From JABWAJ01 sp038323375 (GTDB lineage Bacteria > Bacteroidota > Bacteroidia > Chitinophagales > Saprospiraceae), in the NCBI GenBank assembly GCA_038323375.1, contig JBBQGV010000005.1, positions 55,257 through 119,256 of the forward strand: a stretch of 64,000 nucleotides of DNA, read 5' to 3'. This document shows, one piece after another, positions 16,924-26,077 of this stretch; the first letter of the stretch is position 1, and each line of letters starts with the position of its first letter. The position numbers and the translations under genes were made by a program. The notes below the pieces were generated by a model. That model was not told the DNA's origin, searched no databases, and saw only the letters and a program-made list of their open reading frames with translations.

Positions 16924-17880
16924 ATGCACGCTATCCAGCACATTCCCACTCTCCTGGACATTCTGGAAACCCACACCGCCATCGCGCCGATGATTCACCG
17001 CACTCCGGTGCTGACTTGCTCCGGCATTGATGCCATTAGCGGTGCAAAGCTGTTTTTTAAGTGTGAAAACTTTCAAAAAGTAGGCGCTTTTAAAATGCGG
17101 GGTGCCAGCAGCGCTTCTCTCCGGTTGTCTGAAGAGGTCCGCCGGAACGGCATTGCCACCCATTCTTCCGGCAATCACGCGCAGGCGGTTGCGCTGAGTG
17201 CAAAGATGCTGGGCATTCCGGCCTACGTGGTTATGCCTGAAAATGCGCCGGCGATCAAGGTGGCTGGGGTGCGCAGTTATGGCGCGGAGATCATTTTTTG
17301 TGCACCGAACATCGCTGCGCGGGAAAGTACGCTGGAAGCCGTTGTAGCTCGCACCGGCGCTTATTTTATCCATCCCTACAACGACTACAACATCATTGCC
17401 GGGCAAGCTACCGCTGCGAAAGAATTGATAGAAGATGCTCCAAACCTGGAGGCTGTCATCGCTCCAGTTGGCGGCGGCGGACTGATGAGCGGTACTGCTT
17501 TGGCGACGCGGTACCTTTCGCCAGGAATGAAGGTTTACGGTGCCGAACCCAAAGCCGTAGACGACGCCTGGCGCTCGTTGCAATCCGGGAAAATAGAGGT
17601 AAACGCCACAACAAATACCCTTGCCGACGGCCTGCGCACCCACCTGGGCGAAAAGACCTTCGACATCATCCGGAAACAGGTAGACGACATTTTTACGGTT
17701 TCGGAAGAAGAAATTGTCGCAGCGATGCGCTTAGTATGGGAGCGGATGAAAATCATCATCGAGCCTTCCTGCGCGGTGCCTTTAGCCGCCGTGCTGAACA
17801 ATCCGGCGCCTTTTGCAGGGAAACGGGTAGGGATTATTTTGTCTGGGGGGAATGTTGACTTGGGGGAGTTGCCGTTTTGA
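16924..17880 (+). CDS. Threonine/serine dehydratase family PLP enzyme
   Basis: A 318-residue fold-type II PLP enzyme. The Schiff-base lysine is in ENFQKVGAFKMRGA (Lys57). SSGNHAQA is the substrate loop, APVGGGGLMSG binds the cofactor phosphate, and SGGNVDL near the C-terminus contacts the pyridine nitrogen. There is no C-terminal ACT regulatory domain, so it resembles catabolic threonine dehydratase or serine racemase rather than biosynthetic IlvA. It would convert threonine to 2-oxobutanoate plus ammonia, or act on serine. It stands alone, convergent with the ykvA-like gene. Confidence 0.9.
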   Translation: MHAIQHIPTLLDILETHTAIAPMIHRTPVLTCSGIDAISGAKLFFKCENFQKVGAFKMRGASSASLRLSEEVRRNGIATHSSGNHAQAVALSAKMLGIPAYVVMPENAPAIKVAGVRSYGAEIIFCAPNIAARESTLEAVVARTGAYFIHPYNDYNIIAGQATAAKELIEDAPNLEAVIAPVGGGGLMSGTALATRYLSPGMKVYGAEPKAVDDAWRSLQSGKIEVNATTNTLADGLRTHLGEKTFDIIRKQVDDIFTVSEEEIVAAMRLVWERMKIIIEPSCAVPLAAVLNNPAPFAGKRVGIILSGGNVDLGELPF

Positions 17881-17887
17881 TATTAGC

Positions 17888-18274
17888 TTAAAGCACTTTA
17901 TCCACCTCTTCCAACTCAGCATGCTCACCATCTCCAAACCACTTCTTAATTTTCTCCCGAGCTTGTCCGCGCACCTTGTCGTTGACATAGGCAGCAACCG
18001 TAACAAGGCCAAAGCTCAGTACGCCAATGTCGTCAGTATAACCAATGATCGGGCTGAGGTCGGGGATGGCATCGAAGGGAGCAAGCAAATAGCCGAGGGT
18101 ACCGAGGATGATGTTTTTGGCCCATCCCGGCGTTTCTGGCTGGCGATAGGCGTAGAACAACAACAAGGCGCTGTACACTGCCTTCAGACCAATTTTTCGG
18201 GCATAAAGGCTTAGGGTTTTCCAAAAACCGAACTCCGAAAAACGGTCAGCGTATTTTTTGAACGGATTGGTCAT
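17888..18274 (-). CDS. YkvA family (DUF1232) membrane protein
   Basis: A 128-residue protein with the DUF1232 core: TLGYLLAPFDAIPDLSPIIGYTDDIGVLSFGLVTVAAYV (residues about 62-100), where the PFDAIPDL..GYTDD pattern is the family signature. One or two hydrophobic helices indicate membrane association. The function of the family is unknown. It is convergent with the dehydratase gene (7 bp between stop codons). Confidence 0.88.
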   Translation of the reverse strand: MTNPFKKYADRFSEFGFWKTLSLYARKIGLKAVYSALLLFYAYRQPETPGWAKNIILGTLGYLLAPFDAIPDLSPIIGYTDDIGVLSFGLVTVAAYVNDKVRGQAREKIKKWFGDGEHAELEEVDKVL

Positions 18275-18481
18275 TGATTATGGTTTCGAGCCTTCCGGAT
18301 TTTGATACCCGGGAGACTAAGTTCAGTATTAGATACAAAATTGAACATTTTCGGTTCATCCTGCAATGAAAAATCTACAAATGAGGCTTCCTGATCCACC
18401 AGCTGTTTGCAAGTTATCGTTTTTATTCCAATATTTGTGCATCGGTCGCAATTTGTTGCCGGCAAAGTTCGTAACCCTGTT

Positions 18482-20344
18482 ATGCGTGAAACGAATTTCA
18501 TAGAGCAGAACAAGACTAAATGGAGGGAATTTGAAGGCGTTCTGGATGCTACCCAACGCGACCCCGATCAACTGAACGACCTTTTCATACAGGTGACAGA
18601 CGATCTTTCTTATTCTCGTTCTTTTTACCCAAACCGTTCGGTAAGGGTATACCTTAACGGACTGGGGCAACGCATTTTCGGTGCCATTTACAAAGTTCGG
18701 CGCTCGCCGTGGAGGCAATTGGCGAATTTCTGGCTGGAAGAACTGCCGCAACTGATCCATGAATCCAGACAATCTTTTCGATTGTCGTTTTTTGTTTTTG
18801 TGGTTTCTATGCTCGTTGGCGGGCTTTCCTGCGCCATGGATGAAGATTTTGCAAGCGTCATCCTCGGCGAAGACTACGTAGAAATGACCATGGAAAATAT
18901 TCGGTCCGGTGATCCGATGGCTGTTTATAAGGCAAAAGGCGCTTTCAGCATGTCTTTTGCAATCACACTGAATAATTTGTACGTGACCCTGCTCATTTTC
19001 ACCATGGGCGTTTTTTTCTCTCTGGGGTCGCTTACGATCTTAGTGTCGAACGGCATCATGGTGGGGGCGTTTCAGTATTTTTTCATCAAAGAAGGGCTTT
19101 TCTTCGATTCTTTTCTCACCATTTGGACGCATGGTGCCATCGAGATTTCTTGCATCGTCATTGCCGGTGCAGCGGGCATCACGATGGGGCAGGGTTTGGT
19201 TTTTCCAGGTTCTTATTCACGCATGCAGGCGTTTCAACGGTCAGCGCGCTGCGGCATCAAAATTTTGCTGAGTATTGCCCCGCTCATTATTCTGGCCGGC
19301 TTCATCGAAGGGTTTCTGACGCGCCTCACCGAAACGCCGGCAGTGATCCGCATTCTATTCATTGTGGTTTGCTTTTTGTTCATGTTCGTCTATTTTGTCT
19401 GGTATCCGCGCTATAAGGCCAGACTTGGTTTCTCCACTCCGATTCGCGATACGCGCATTCCTCCGGATCAGCCGCAAAACCTGGGTTTTGGCCGCATACA
19501 GTCTTCAGTTGAACTATTTTCCGATGCTTTTATGCTGTACCGAAAACACCTGTTGCGGTTTACGTTACTGGCTTTCATCTCCGCAGGGGTTTGTTGCGGC
19601 ATCCTCATGGCTACATCGGAAGATTTGCTCAACAATCCCTTGCCTGTGACTTTTGAATTGCTCACGTTTTTGAAAACCTTATTTTCAAGCCACATTTTGT
19701 TTACGTCCATGTATTCCGATTATGCGCCTTATGCCGGCGGACTGGCCTTAGCTGTTCTGTTGTTTGAAGTTGCAAAACAGTTGACCCGTGAGGAGCGACC
19801 AGATAAAAAAATCTCACAGGGACATCGCACGGCCGCTTTTTTCCAAATTATGATTGTGATCAGTCCGTTTGTTCTGTTGTTTGCGTTCTTTGAATGGTAC
19901 AGCTTACTTTTGGCGGCTTTTTTATTCCCGCTCGTGTCTCTCTGGGGCGTGTTGTTGCTTCGCGAACGGCGCAATGTTTTCAGCGCATTTGGTCGGGCCT
20001 GGTCGCTGTTTTTTTCATCCTTTGGCAGAAGTATGTTGGCATTGATGTTGTTCTTTTTCACCGGGTTGCTCGTTTTAGGCATTTTTGATTCGTTCCTGAT
20101 GAAAATCTTATTTGATTTGCTGTCCTGGGTCATCCATTTTGAACCAGAAACTATGGCGCAGATTAATAATGTGGTACTGCTTTTCCTGTATTTTTTCATC
20201 CTGTTTATCTTTTTTATCCTATTATTCACCGGCATGGGACTTTTGTCTTTTACCTTAATAGAGATTCATGAAGCAGAAGGCCTCAGGCAAAAATTGGAAA
20301 TGCTGGGACAATCGCGCCAGATTCGCGGCCTGGAACGGGAATAA
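18482..20344 (+). CDS. SpoIIM-family membrane protein
   Basis: A 620-residue protein. After a soluble N-terminus (MRETNFIEQNKTKWREFEGVL) it carries the DUF95/SpoIIM domain (residues about 95-310), including TLNNLYVTLLIFTMGVFFSLGS and the diagnostic HGAIEISCIVIAGAAGITMGQGLVFPG. A second membrane region (about 370-600) with several more hydrophobic helices follows. The start at 18482 fits the family N-terminus better than the ATG at 18407. It is first in a five-gene run with DUF4129, DUF4350, MoxR and DUF58 proteins, a conserved Bacteroidota cluster thought to act at the cell envelope. Sporulation is not implied. Confidence 0.88.
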   Translation: MRETNFIEQNKTKWREFEGVLDATQRDPDQLNDLFIQVTDDLSYSRSFYPNRSVRVYLNGLGQRIFGAIYKVRRSPWRQLANFWLEELPQLIHESRQSFRLSFFVFVVSMLVGGLSCAMDEDFASVILGEDYVEMTMENIRSGDPMAVYKAKGAFSMSFAITLNNLYVTLLIFTMGVFFSLGSLTILVSNGIMVGAFQYFFIKEGLFFDSFLTIWTHGAIEISCIVIAGAAGITMGQGLVFPGSYSRMQAFQRSARCGIKILLSIAPLIILAGFIEGFLTRLTETPAVIRILFIVVCFLFMFVYFVWYPRYKARLGFSTPIRDTRIPPDQPQNLGFGRIQSSVELFSDAFMLYRKHLLRFTLLAFISAGVCCGILMATSEDLLNNPLPVTFELLTFLKTLFSSHILFTSMYSDYAPYAGGLALAVLLFEVAKQLTREERPDKKISQGHRTAAFFQIMIVISPFVLLFAFFEWYSLLLAAFLFPLVSLWGVLLLRERRNVFSAFGRAWSLFFSSFGRSMLALMLFFFTGLLVLGIFDSFLMKILFDLLSWVIHFEPETMAQINNVVLLFLYFFILFIFFILLFTGMGLLSFTLIEIHEAEGLRQKLEMLGQSRQIRGLERE

Positions 20345-20378
20345 GCTTAATTTGTAAAAGAAACTAATAAAGGCAGCA

Positions 20379-21233
20379 ATGCTGAAACTACGATTTATTC
20401 AATCCGGTCACCTGGTTTATTGCGTTGCAATCATCGCTTTGAGCGTGCTGTTGCCAATGCCGTCCGCCCTGGGGCAGGTCGGAGCGGTCGTGGACGAACC
20501 GCCTTATGAAGAAATAGAGGAGGCAATAGAAGAAGGGGTGGAAGACGGTGAAGAACCCGCCCAATACAGTTGGTTAAACGAATACCAATACTATGAAGAA
20601 GTTGTGGAAAAGCGGGACATTGATGAAGCAAACTGGAAAAAGGCCATTGAAGGGTTAGATTACAACAAAACAATAAAACCCAAAAAGAAAAAAGAAACCA
20701 GTACAAAACCGGCTGATGCACCGGAGTTACCGGATCTTTCCGGGAGCGGCAATTTTTTTCAATGGCTGTTCAGAGGACTGTTACTGCTGGCCGGTATTGC
20801 AATTATCGTGCTGATTGTCATGAGCATCATACAAATGAACCCGGCGCCGAAAGATGTTATAATTCGGGGGCAAACAGTTGAAGGAATTGATTTGCAGCAC
20901 ATTGAGGAAAACCTGAATACAGCTGACCTCGATCCTTTGATTCAACGCGCCATTGCGCAGGAAAACCATACGATGGCGGTGCGGTTGTATTATTTGGCCA
21001 TCCTGAAAAAACTATCGCAACAACAACTCGTTGTTTGGAAAAGAGACAAAACCAACCGGGATTACTTTCGGGAATTAAAAGGATCCTCCCTTCAACGGCC
21101 ATTTCAGGCGGTAACCCGTGACTTCGAATGGGTCTGGTATGGAGATGGGGCAATCGGAAAACAAGACTTCCAGCGCATGCAGGGACAATTTCAGCAAATG
21201 CTTTCGCTCATTCCGCAAAACAATAAGCCATGA
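20379..21233 (+). CDS. DUF4129 domain protein
   Basis: A 284-residue protein with a signal peptide (to about residue 32), a long acidic periplasmic stretch (DEPPYEEIEEAIEEGVEDGE), a lysine-rich linker, one membrane helix (LLLLAGIAIIVLIVMSII, about residues 133-150) and a cytoplasmic C-terminal DUF4129 domain with HTMAVRLYYLAILKKLSQQQLV and DKTNRDYFRELKG. Second gene of the SpoIIM-MoxR operon; its stop overlaps the next start by 4 bp (ATGA). Confidence 0.85.
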   Translation: MLKLRFIQSGHLVYCVAIIALSVLLPMPSALGQVGAVVDEPPYEEIEEAIEEGVEDGEEPAQYSWLNEYQYYEEVVEKRDIDEANWKKAIEGLDYNKTIKPKKKKETSTKPADAPELPDLSGSGNFFQWLFRGLLLLAGIAIIVLIVMSIIQMNPAPKDVIIRGQTVEGIDLQHIEENLNTADLDPLIQRAIAQENHTMAVRLYYLAILKKLSQQQLVVWKRDKTNRDYFRELKGSSLQRPFQAVTRDFEWVWYGDGAIGKQDFQRMQGQFQQMLSLIPQNNKP

Positions 21234-22519
21234 GCAAAGGAAGACTATTTTTTTTGGGCGGAATCGCTGTTTTCCTTTTGCTGCTATACCTGTTATTTGG
21301 CAATAGCGGGCTTCGCCATTCCTGGAAAGAAAATTACGATCAGGGAAGCCGCGAACCATACGGGACAAATGTTCTATTTAGTCTGTTGGATCAATTTATT
21401 CCGGGAGGAGAAGCGATCGTTGTACTTAAGGATAGCCTGAATGGTCGCCTTTCTCAACACCGCACCCCAAAAGCCAGCTACGTATTTACCGGGGCCGGCA
21501 TGTACATGACTAATCGCGACCGTGATGCCCTGTTGAAATTTGTAAGCGAAGGCAATCAGGCTTTCATCTCCTGCAATACCATCCCCCACGACCTCATGTT
21601 TTATCTTTATTTGGAAGAGTGCAATACACCCTGGGACGGCTACCATTATTTCAATGACACCATCGTAGCGTTGAATCTGGAGCACCCTGACCTGGCAATG
21701 AGCGAAGCGCCAGAGTACCGGTATTTCAACAACTATATGCCGGTGAATTATCTTTGGAAATACATGGGGAGCGAATACTTTTGCGACCAGGATAAGCAGC
21801 GAACCATTTTGGGTTATGTGATTATGGACACCGACAGCAGCTACATCAATTTTGCACGGGTGAAACATGGCGCCGGATATTTCTATTTGCATACGACACC
21901 GCTTGCGCTTACCAACTATCATCTTGTTCGGAAAGAAGGTCTGGAGTATGCGCGCCGCGTCTTTTCTCATTTACCGGAAGGCCAGGTTTACTGGGATGAA
22001 TACAGCCGGGTACCAGAATCCGTCACTAAGCTTGCGAACCAGCGAGCCTCGGGAGGGATGCCCGAACTCAATCAGGAGAGTCCTTTGAAATACATCCTTT
22101 CTCAACCTGCTTTGGCCTGGGCTTGGTACTTGTTGCTGGCCGCAGGGGTGTTATACTTGCTGTTTCGAGCAAAAAGGCGGCAACAAGTGGTGCCAGTCAC
22201 TGAACCGAATGCCAATACATCTCTGGAGTTTGTACAAACCATCGGACAATTGTATTTCATGCAGAACAACCATCGGAAGCTGGCGCTGCAAAAAATCCGA
22301 CTGTTCAACGGCTACATCCGGGAGCGCTATAACCTGAGTCATCGGGAGGGCGACGAAAGTTTCTTTAGCCGGTTGGCTGCACGGTCTGAAGTGCCGGAAA
22401 CATTGATCCGGGATATTTTTGCCATGCAGGAAAGCATTAAAAGCGTGTATGCCATCGGAACCGGCAAATTGATTGATTTTCACCGGTTGATGGAGCAATT
22501 TTATAAACTTTGCAAATGA
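21230..22519 (+). CDS. DUF4350 domain protein
   Basis: A 429-residue protein with an N-terminal membrane anchor (residues 6-23) and a DUF4350 domain (about 35-230) containing SREPYGTNVLFSLLDQFIPGG, YVFTGAGMYMTNRDRDALLKFVSEGN and AFISCNT. A second membrane helix lies near 285-305, then a cytoplasmic helical tail (LEFVQTIGQLYFMQNNHRKLALQKI). The fold resembles a glutamine-amidotransferase-like domain as in GldG/IFT52 relatives, probably without catalysis. Third in the MoxR operon. Confidence 0.85.
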   Translation: MSKGRLFFLGGIAVFLLLLYLLFGNSGLRHSWKENYDQGSREPYGTNVLFSLLDQFIPGGEAIVVLKDSLNGRLSQHRTPKASYVFTGAGMYMTNRDRDALLKFVSEGNQAFISCNTIPHDLMFYLYLEECNTPWDGYHYFNDTIVALNLEHPDLAMSEAPEYRYFNNYMPVNYLWKYMGSEYFCDQDKQRTILGYVIMDTDSSYINFARVKHGAGYFYLHTTPLALTNYHLVRKEGLEYARRVFSHLPEGQVYWDEYSRVPESVTKLANQRASGGMPELNQESPLKYILSQPALAWAWYLLLAAGVLYLLFRAKRRQQVVPVTEPNANTSLEFVQTIGQLYFMQNNHRKLALQKIRLFNGYIRERYNLSHREGDESFFSRLAARSEVPETLIRDIFAMQESIKSVYAIGTGKLIDFHRLMEQFYKLCK

Positions 22520-22579
22520 TAAAAAAGACGGGAAAGGCAATGCCCACCTGATTGTATACCCTTTAACTTTTGAATAAAT

Positions 22580-23635
22580 ATGCAGATCGAAGAACTGAAC
22601 GAACAAACACAGGAACAAGAACCTACGGTGACGCCGGAGCCTGAAACCCCGGCTTCAGCAGAAGAAACTTGGCAACCCAAGCGCCTGAACCTGGAAAGGA
22701 TTCATGCGGCTGCCGCGCGGGTGCGGCACGAAATCTCCAAAGTGATAATCGGGCAGCACGACCTCCTGGATTTGCTGCTTGCCGCGATTTTTTCCGGGGG
22801 CCATGTGCTGGTGGAAGGCGTGCCGGGTATTGCCAAAACGCTGACCTCAAAACTGCTGGCTCAAACATTAGATGTAGATTTTTCGCGCATCCAGTTTACG
22901 CCCGACCTGATGCCCAGCGACGTAGTAGGCACCACGGTTTTCAACATGCGCAACTCGGATTTTACGTTCAATCCGGGGCCAATTTTTTCCAATATCGTCC
23001 TCATTGACGAGATCAACCGGGCACCTGCAAAAACACAGTCAGCCCTTTTCGAGGTCATGGAAGAATACCAGGTGACGGTGGATGGGAAAACGCACATCAT
23101 GGGGTTTCCGTTTTTTGTCATCGCCACGCAAAACCCCATCGAACAGGAAGGAACGTATAAATTGCCGGAAGCACAATTGGATCGCTTTTTGATAAAAATT
23201 AACCTGGAGTATCCCGGGCTGGAAGATGAAAAACTCATCCTTCGCCGCTTTCACAACGATTTTAAAGTGAGCCAGCGCCACGATGTTAAGGCCGTATTGT
23301 CTACCGACGACATTCGGGCGTGCCAGACGCTGGTCGAGCAGATTCACATCCGGGAAGAACTGCTCGATTACATTGCGGCCATCGTTCATTCCACGCGCGA
23401 TCACAGCGATTTGTTCCTGGGGGCTTCACCCCGCGCATCCTTAGCCATGATGAAAATGGCCAAAGCCATTGCGGCGATGAATGGCCGCGACTTTGTGACG
23501 CCTGACGACATTCAGTACGTCTCTTTCCCGGTGCTCAACCACCGGATCATCCTGACGCCGGAGCGCGAAATGGAAGGGTACCAGGTACGGGAAGTAGTGG
23601 ATAGCATTGTAGGAAAAATAGAAGTGCCGCGATAA
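22580..23635 (+). CDS. MoxR-family AAA+ ATPase
   Basis: A 351-residue AAA+ protein. After an acidic, Glu/Pro-rich N-terminus (residues 1-35) it shows Walker A VEGVPGIAKT, Walker B NIVLIDEINRAP, sensor 1 FFVIATQNPIEQEGTY and the lid region GASPRASLAMMKMAKAIAAMNGRDFVTPDDI. MoxR ATPases are chaperone-like factors that mature or remodel protein complexes, usually with a partner containing a DUF58 or VWA domain, and such a gene follows directly. The Glu-rich N-terminal tail is longer than usual. Confidence 0.95.
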   Translation: MQIEELNEQTQEQEPTVTPEPETPASAEETWQPKRLNLERIHAAAARVRHEISKVIIGQHDLLDLLLAAIFSGGHVLVEGVPGIAKTLTSKLLAQTLDVDFSRIQFTPDLMPSDVVGTTVFNMRNSDFTFNPGPIFSNIVLIDEINRAPAKTQSALFEVMEEYQVTVDGKTHIMGFPFFVIATQNPIEQEGTYKLPEAQLDRFLIKINLEYPGLEDEKLILRRFHNDFKVSQRHDVKAVLSTDDIRACQTLVEQIHIREELLDYIAAIVHSTRDHSDLFLGASPRASLAMMKMAKAIAAMNGRDFVTPDDIQYVSFPVLNHRIILTPEREMEGYQVREVVDSIVGKIEVPR

Positions 23636-23660
23636 AGTATTCCTAAAAAGAGCTGATATT

Positions 23661-24986
23661 TTGAAAAACCTGTTTCTGACCAATCGCTTTTTTGGCCTTT
23701 GCGGCTTGTTAGTGGTAGCTTTTGCGACCAGCTTCTTTGTCCCGTTGTTGCTGCAACCTGCTCAGGTAGCATTAGCCCTGATGACAGCCCTGACGGTACT
23801 GGATTACGCTTTGTTGTTTGGGAAGCGGGATCTTGCCGAAGCGCACCGTAAGCTACCCAAAATTTTTTCGCTCAGCGACCCCAACCCGGTGACGCTCACT
23901 GTAGCGAACTATTCCCGCCAGCGCCTTTTTTTTAAAATCATTGACGAAATTCCTTTTCAGTTTCAGCAACGGAACTTTATGCTGCATGCTTCGCTCAATC
24001 CCGGGGAAACGCAGGAAATCAAATATGAACTCAGGCCGCTCCAGCGCGGAGCCTATAAGTTTAACCGGATCAACCTGTTTGCAACTACCTTGCTGGGGTT
24101 GGCCGAACGCCGCATCAGCATTCCCGCCGAAGCGCGGGTGCCGGTTTATCCGTCTATTCTCCAGATGAAGCAATTTGAATACCGCGCATTCGATCGGTTG
24201 TCTAACCACCAGGGAATTAAACGGTTGCGACGGATTGGCCACAGCTATGAGTTTGAGCAGATCAAAAACTATGTGCGCGGCGACGACCACCGCAGCATCA
24301 ACTGGAAAGCCAGCAGCCGGCGCGCCGACCTGATGGTGAACCAATACGAAGACGAACGTGCACAGCAGATTTACTGCATCATTGACAAAAGCCGCGCCAT
24401 GCGCATGCCTTTCGAAGGGCTGAGTTTGATGGATTATGCAGTGAATACCAGCCTTGCCGTATCGAATATTGCCTTGAAAAAATACGACCGCGCCGGGTTG
24501 ATTACGTTCTCCGACAAAATGGGTGCGACGCTCAAAGCCGACAATAAAGCAACCCAGCTCAGCAAAATTTTGCTGACCCTTTACAGCGAAGCCGACCGGC
24601 CATTGGAAGCCAACTACGAGCTGCTTTACCAGGCTTCGCGCAAACTCATCACCGGCGGGCGTAGCTTAATCATGCTGTTCACCAATTTTGAAAGCAGCTA
24701 CGCGCTCGACCGGGTCTTACCCATCCTGCGGCGCATCAACAGCAACCACTTGCTGGTCGTCATTTTTTTTGAAAATACGGAGATCCGCGATTTTGTTAAC
24801 CAGGAGGTCAAAACCTTAGAGGGCATCTACCGCCACACGATCGCTCAAAAATTCTTAGCTGAAAAATCGGCGATGGTGCAAAAGTTGAAGCAATTCGGTA
24901 TCCAGGCCATTCTCACGGAGCCGCAGGCGCTTTCGATGAAAACGATAAATAAGTATTTGGAGCTGAAGGCCAGAGGGTTGATTTAA
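23661..24986 (+). CDS. DUF58 domain protein, MoxR partner
   Basis: A 441-residue protein with two N-terminal membrane helices (about residues 11-50) and the DUF58 signature HSYEFEQIKNYVRGDDHRSINWKASSRRADLMVNQYEDER (about 194-234), followed by a VWA-like region (IYCIIDKSRAMRMPFEGLSLMDYAVNTS). The MIDAS-type motif is degenerate (DKSRAM rather than DxSxS), which is common in this family. The start is TTG, with MKNLFLTNRFFGL just before the first helix. Last gene of the SpoIIM-MoxR operon; it ends one base before galE on the other strand. Confidence 0.92.
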   Translation: MKNLFLTNRFFGLCGLLVVAFATSFFVPLLLQPAQVALALMTALTVLDYALLFGKRDLAEAHRKLPKIFSLSDPNPVTLTVANYSRQRLFFKIIDEIPFQFQQRNFMLHASLNPGETQEIKYELRPLQRGAYKFNRINLFATTLLGLAERRISIPAEARVPVYPSILQMKQFEYRAFDRLSNHQGIKRLRRIGHSYEFEQIKNYVRGDDHRSINWKASSRRADLMVNQYEDERAQQIYCIIDKSRAMRMPFEGLSLMDYAVNTSLAVSNIALKKYDRAGLITFSDKMGATLKADNKATQLSKILLTLYSEADRPLEANYELLYQASRKLITGGRSLIMLFTNFESSYALDRVLPILRRINSNHLLVVIFFENTEIRDFVNQEVKTLEGIYRHTIAQKFLAEKSAMVQKLKQFGIQAILTEPQALSMKTINKYLELKARGLI

Positions 24987-24987
24987 A

Positions 24988-26010
24988 TCATCCCCGAACT
25001 TTCTCCCAGGCCCAGGCAGATTTCATGATCGCTGCTATATCCCTTTGTGGTTTCCAGCCAAGCAATCGGGCTGCTTTTTCATAATTCGCATAAATAGCGA
25101 CCACATCTCCCGGGCGGCGTGGCCCAATCCGGTATTTGAGCTTTTGGCTCGTAGCGGTTTCAAATGCAGCAATGGCTTCCAGAACCGTGACGCCGTCGCC
25201 AGAGCCGAGGTTGAACACTTCACAGGGCTGTTCATTGTTGTTGGCAAGCAGATACTCCAGGGCTTTGGTATGAGCGTTGGCCAGATCCATTACGTGGATA
25301 TAGTCGCGTACGCAACTGCCATCGCGGGTGGGGTAGTCGTTGCCGAAAACCTGGGTTTCAGGCCGTTTACCGATGGCGGTTTCAGTGATAACGGGAACTA
25401 AGTTGCTCGCTGGATTGGCCGGAGATTCGCCTATCAGGGCACTTTCGTGGGCGCCAGCGGGATTGAAATAGCGCAAAAGCACCGCGTTGAATGTTTTGCG
25501 GGACACGCAAAAATCGCGGATGATCGCCTCCCCCATTTGTTTGGTGCGCGCATAAGGCGATTCGGGTTCTTTCAGCGGCTCGGCTTCAGTGGCCGGCAGG
25601 GTTTCTATATTGCCATAAACGGAACACGAAGAGGAAAAGATGAAGCGCTCGATGCCAAAATCGGACATGCATTCGAGGATATTGAGCAGACTGTTCAGGT
25701 TATTCCGAAAATAACTCAACGGCTCGAAAACCGATTCGCCAACGTCTTTTAATGCGGCAAAGTGAATGACGCCCGCAATATCCCGATGTTCTTCAAAAAT
25801 GCGCCGGGTAGCAGAACGATCGCAGAGATCTACCGCATAGTTTTTTACGGTTTTGCCGGTGATTGCACGCACGCCTTCCAGAATTGTTTCCTTGGAATTG
25901 ATCAGGTTATCAACCGAAATCACCTCAAATTGGTGGTCAACCAAATCCACAATCGTATGGCTGCCAATGTAGCCGCAACCGCCGGTGACCAGAATTTTTC
26001 CTTTGCTCAT
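24988..26010 (-). CDS. galE: UDP-glucose 4-epimerase
   Basis: A 340-residue short-chain dehydrogenase-fold enzyme that interconverts UDP-glucose and UDP-galactose, feeding cell-surface polysaccharide. NAD-binding ILVTGGCGYIGSHT is at residues 5-18, the active-site pair is Tyr/Lys in SPYARTKQMGE, with SSSCSVYG just upstream, and the substrate loop RDGSCVRDYIHVMDLANAH is typical of GalE. Length is normal. It is the last gene of the long minus-strand run, 67 bp after the CNNM gene. Confidence 0.95.
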   Translation of the reverse strand: MSKGKILVTGGCGYIGSHTIVDLVDHQFEVISVDNLINSKETILEGVRAITGKTVKNYAVDLCDRSATRRIFEEHRDIAGVIHFAALKDVGESVFEPLSYFRNNLNSLLNILECMSDFGIERFIFSSSCSVYGNIETLPATEAEPLKEPESPYARTKQMGEAIIRDFCVSRKTFNAVLLRYFNPAGAHESALIGESPANPASNLVPVITETAIGKRPETQVFGNDYPTRDGSCVRDYIHVMDLANAHTKALEYLLANNNEQPCEVFNLGSGDGVTVLEAIAAFETATSQKLKYRIGPRRPGDVVAIYANYEKAARLLGWKPQRDIAAIMKSAWAWEKVRG

Positions 26011-26077
26011 GGAAACGAATTGGGAGGTGTTGAAATGAAATAAAAACCATTGATTTTCAGTGGAAAGTGAATGGTCG

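Noticed and set aside
18482..24986. Sporulation gene cluster suggested by the SpoIIM name.
   Set aside because: The DUF4129-DUF4350-MoxR-DUF58 context is a known Bacteroidota envelope cluster, and no other sporulation genes are present.
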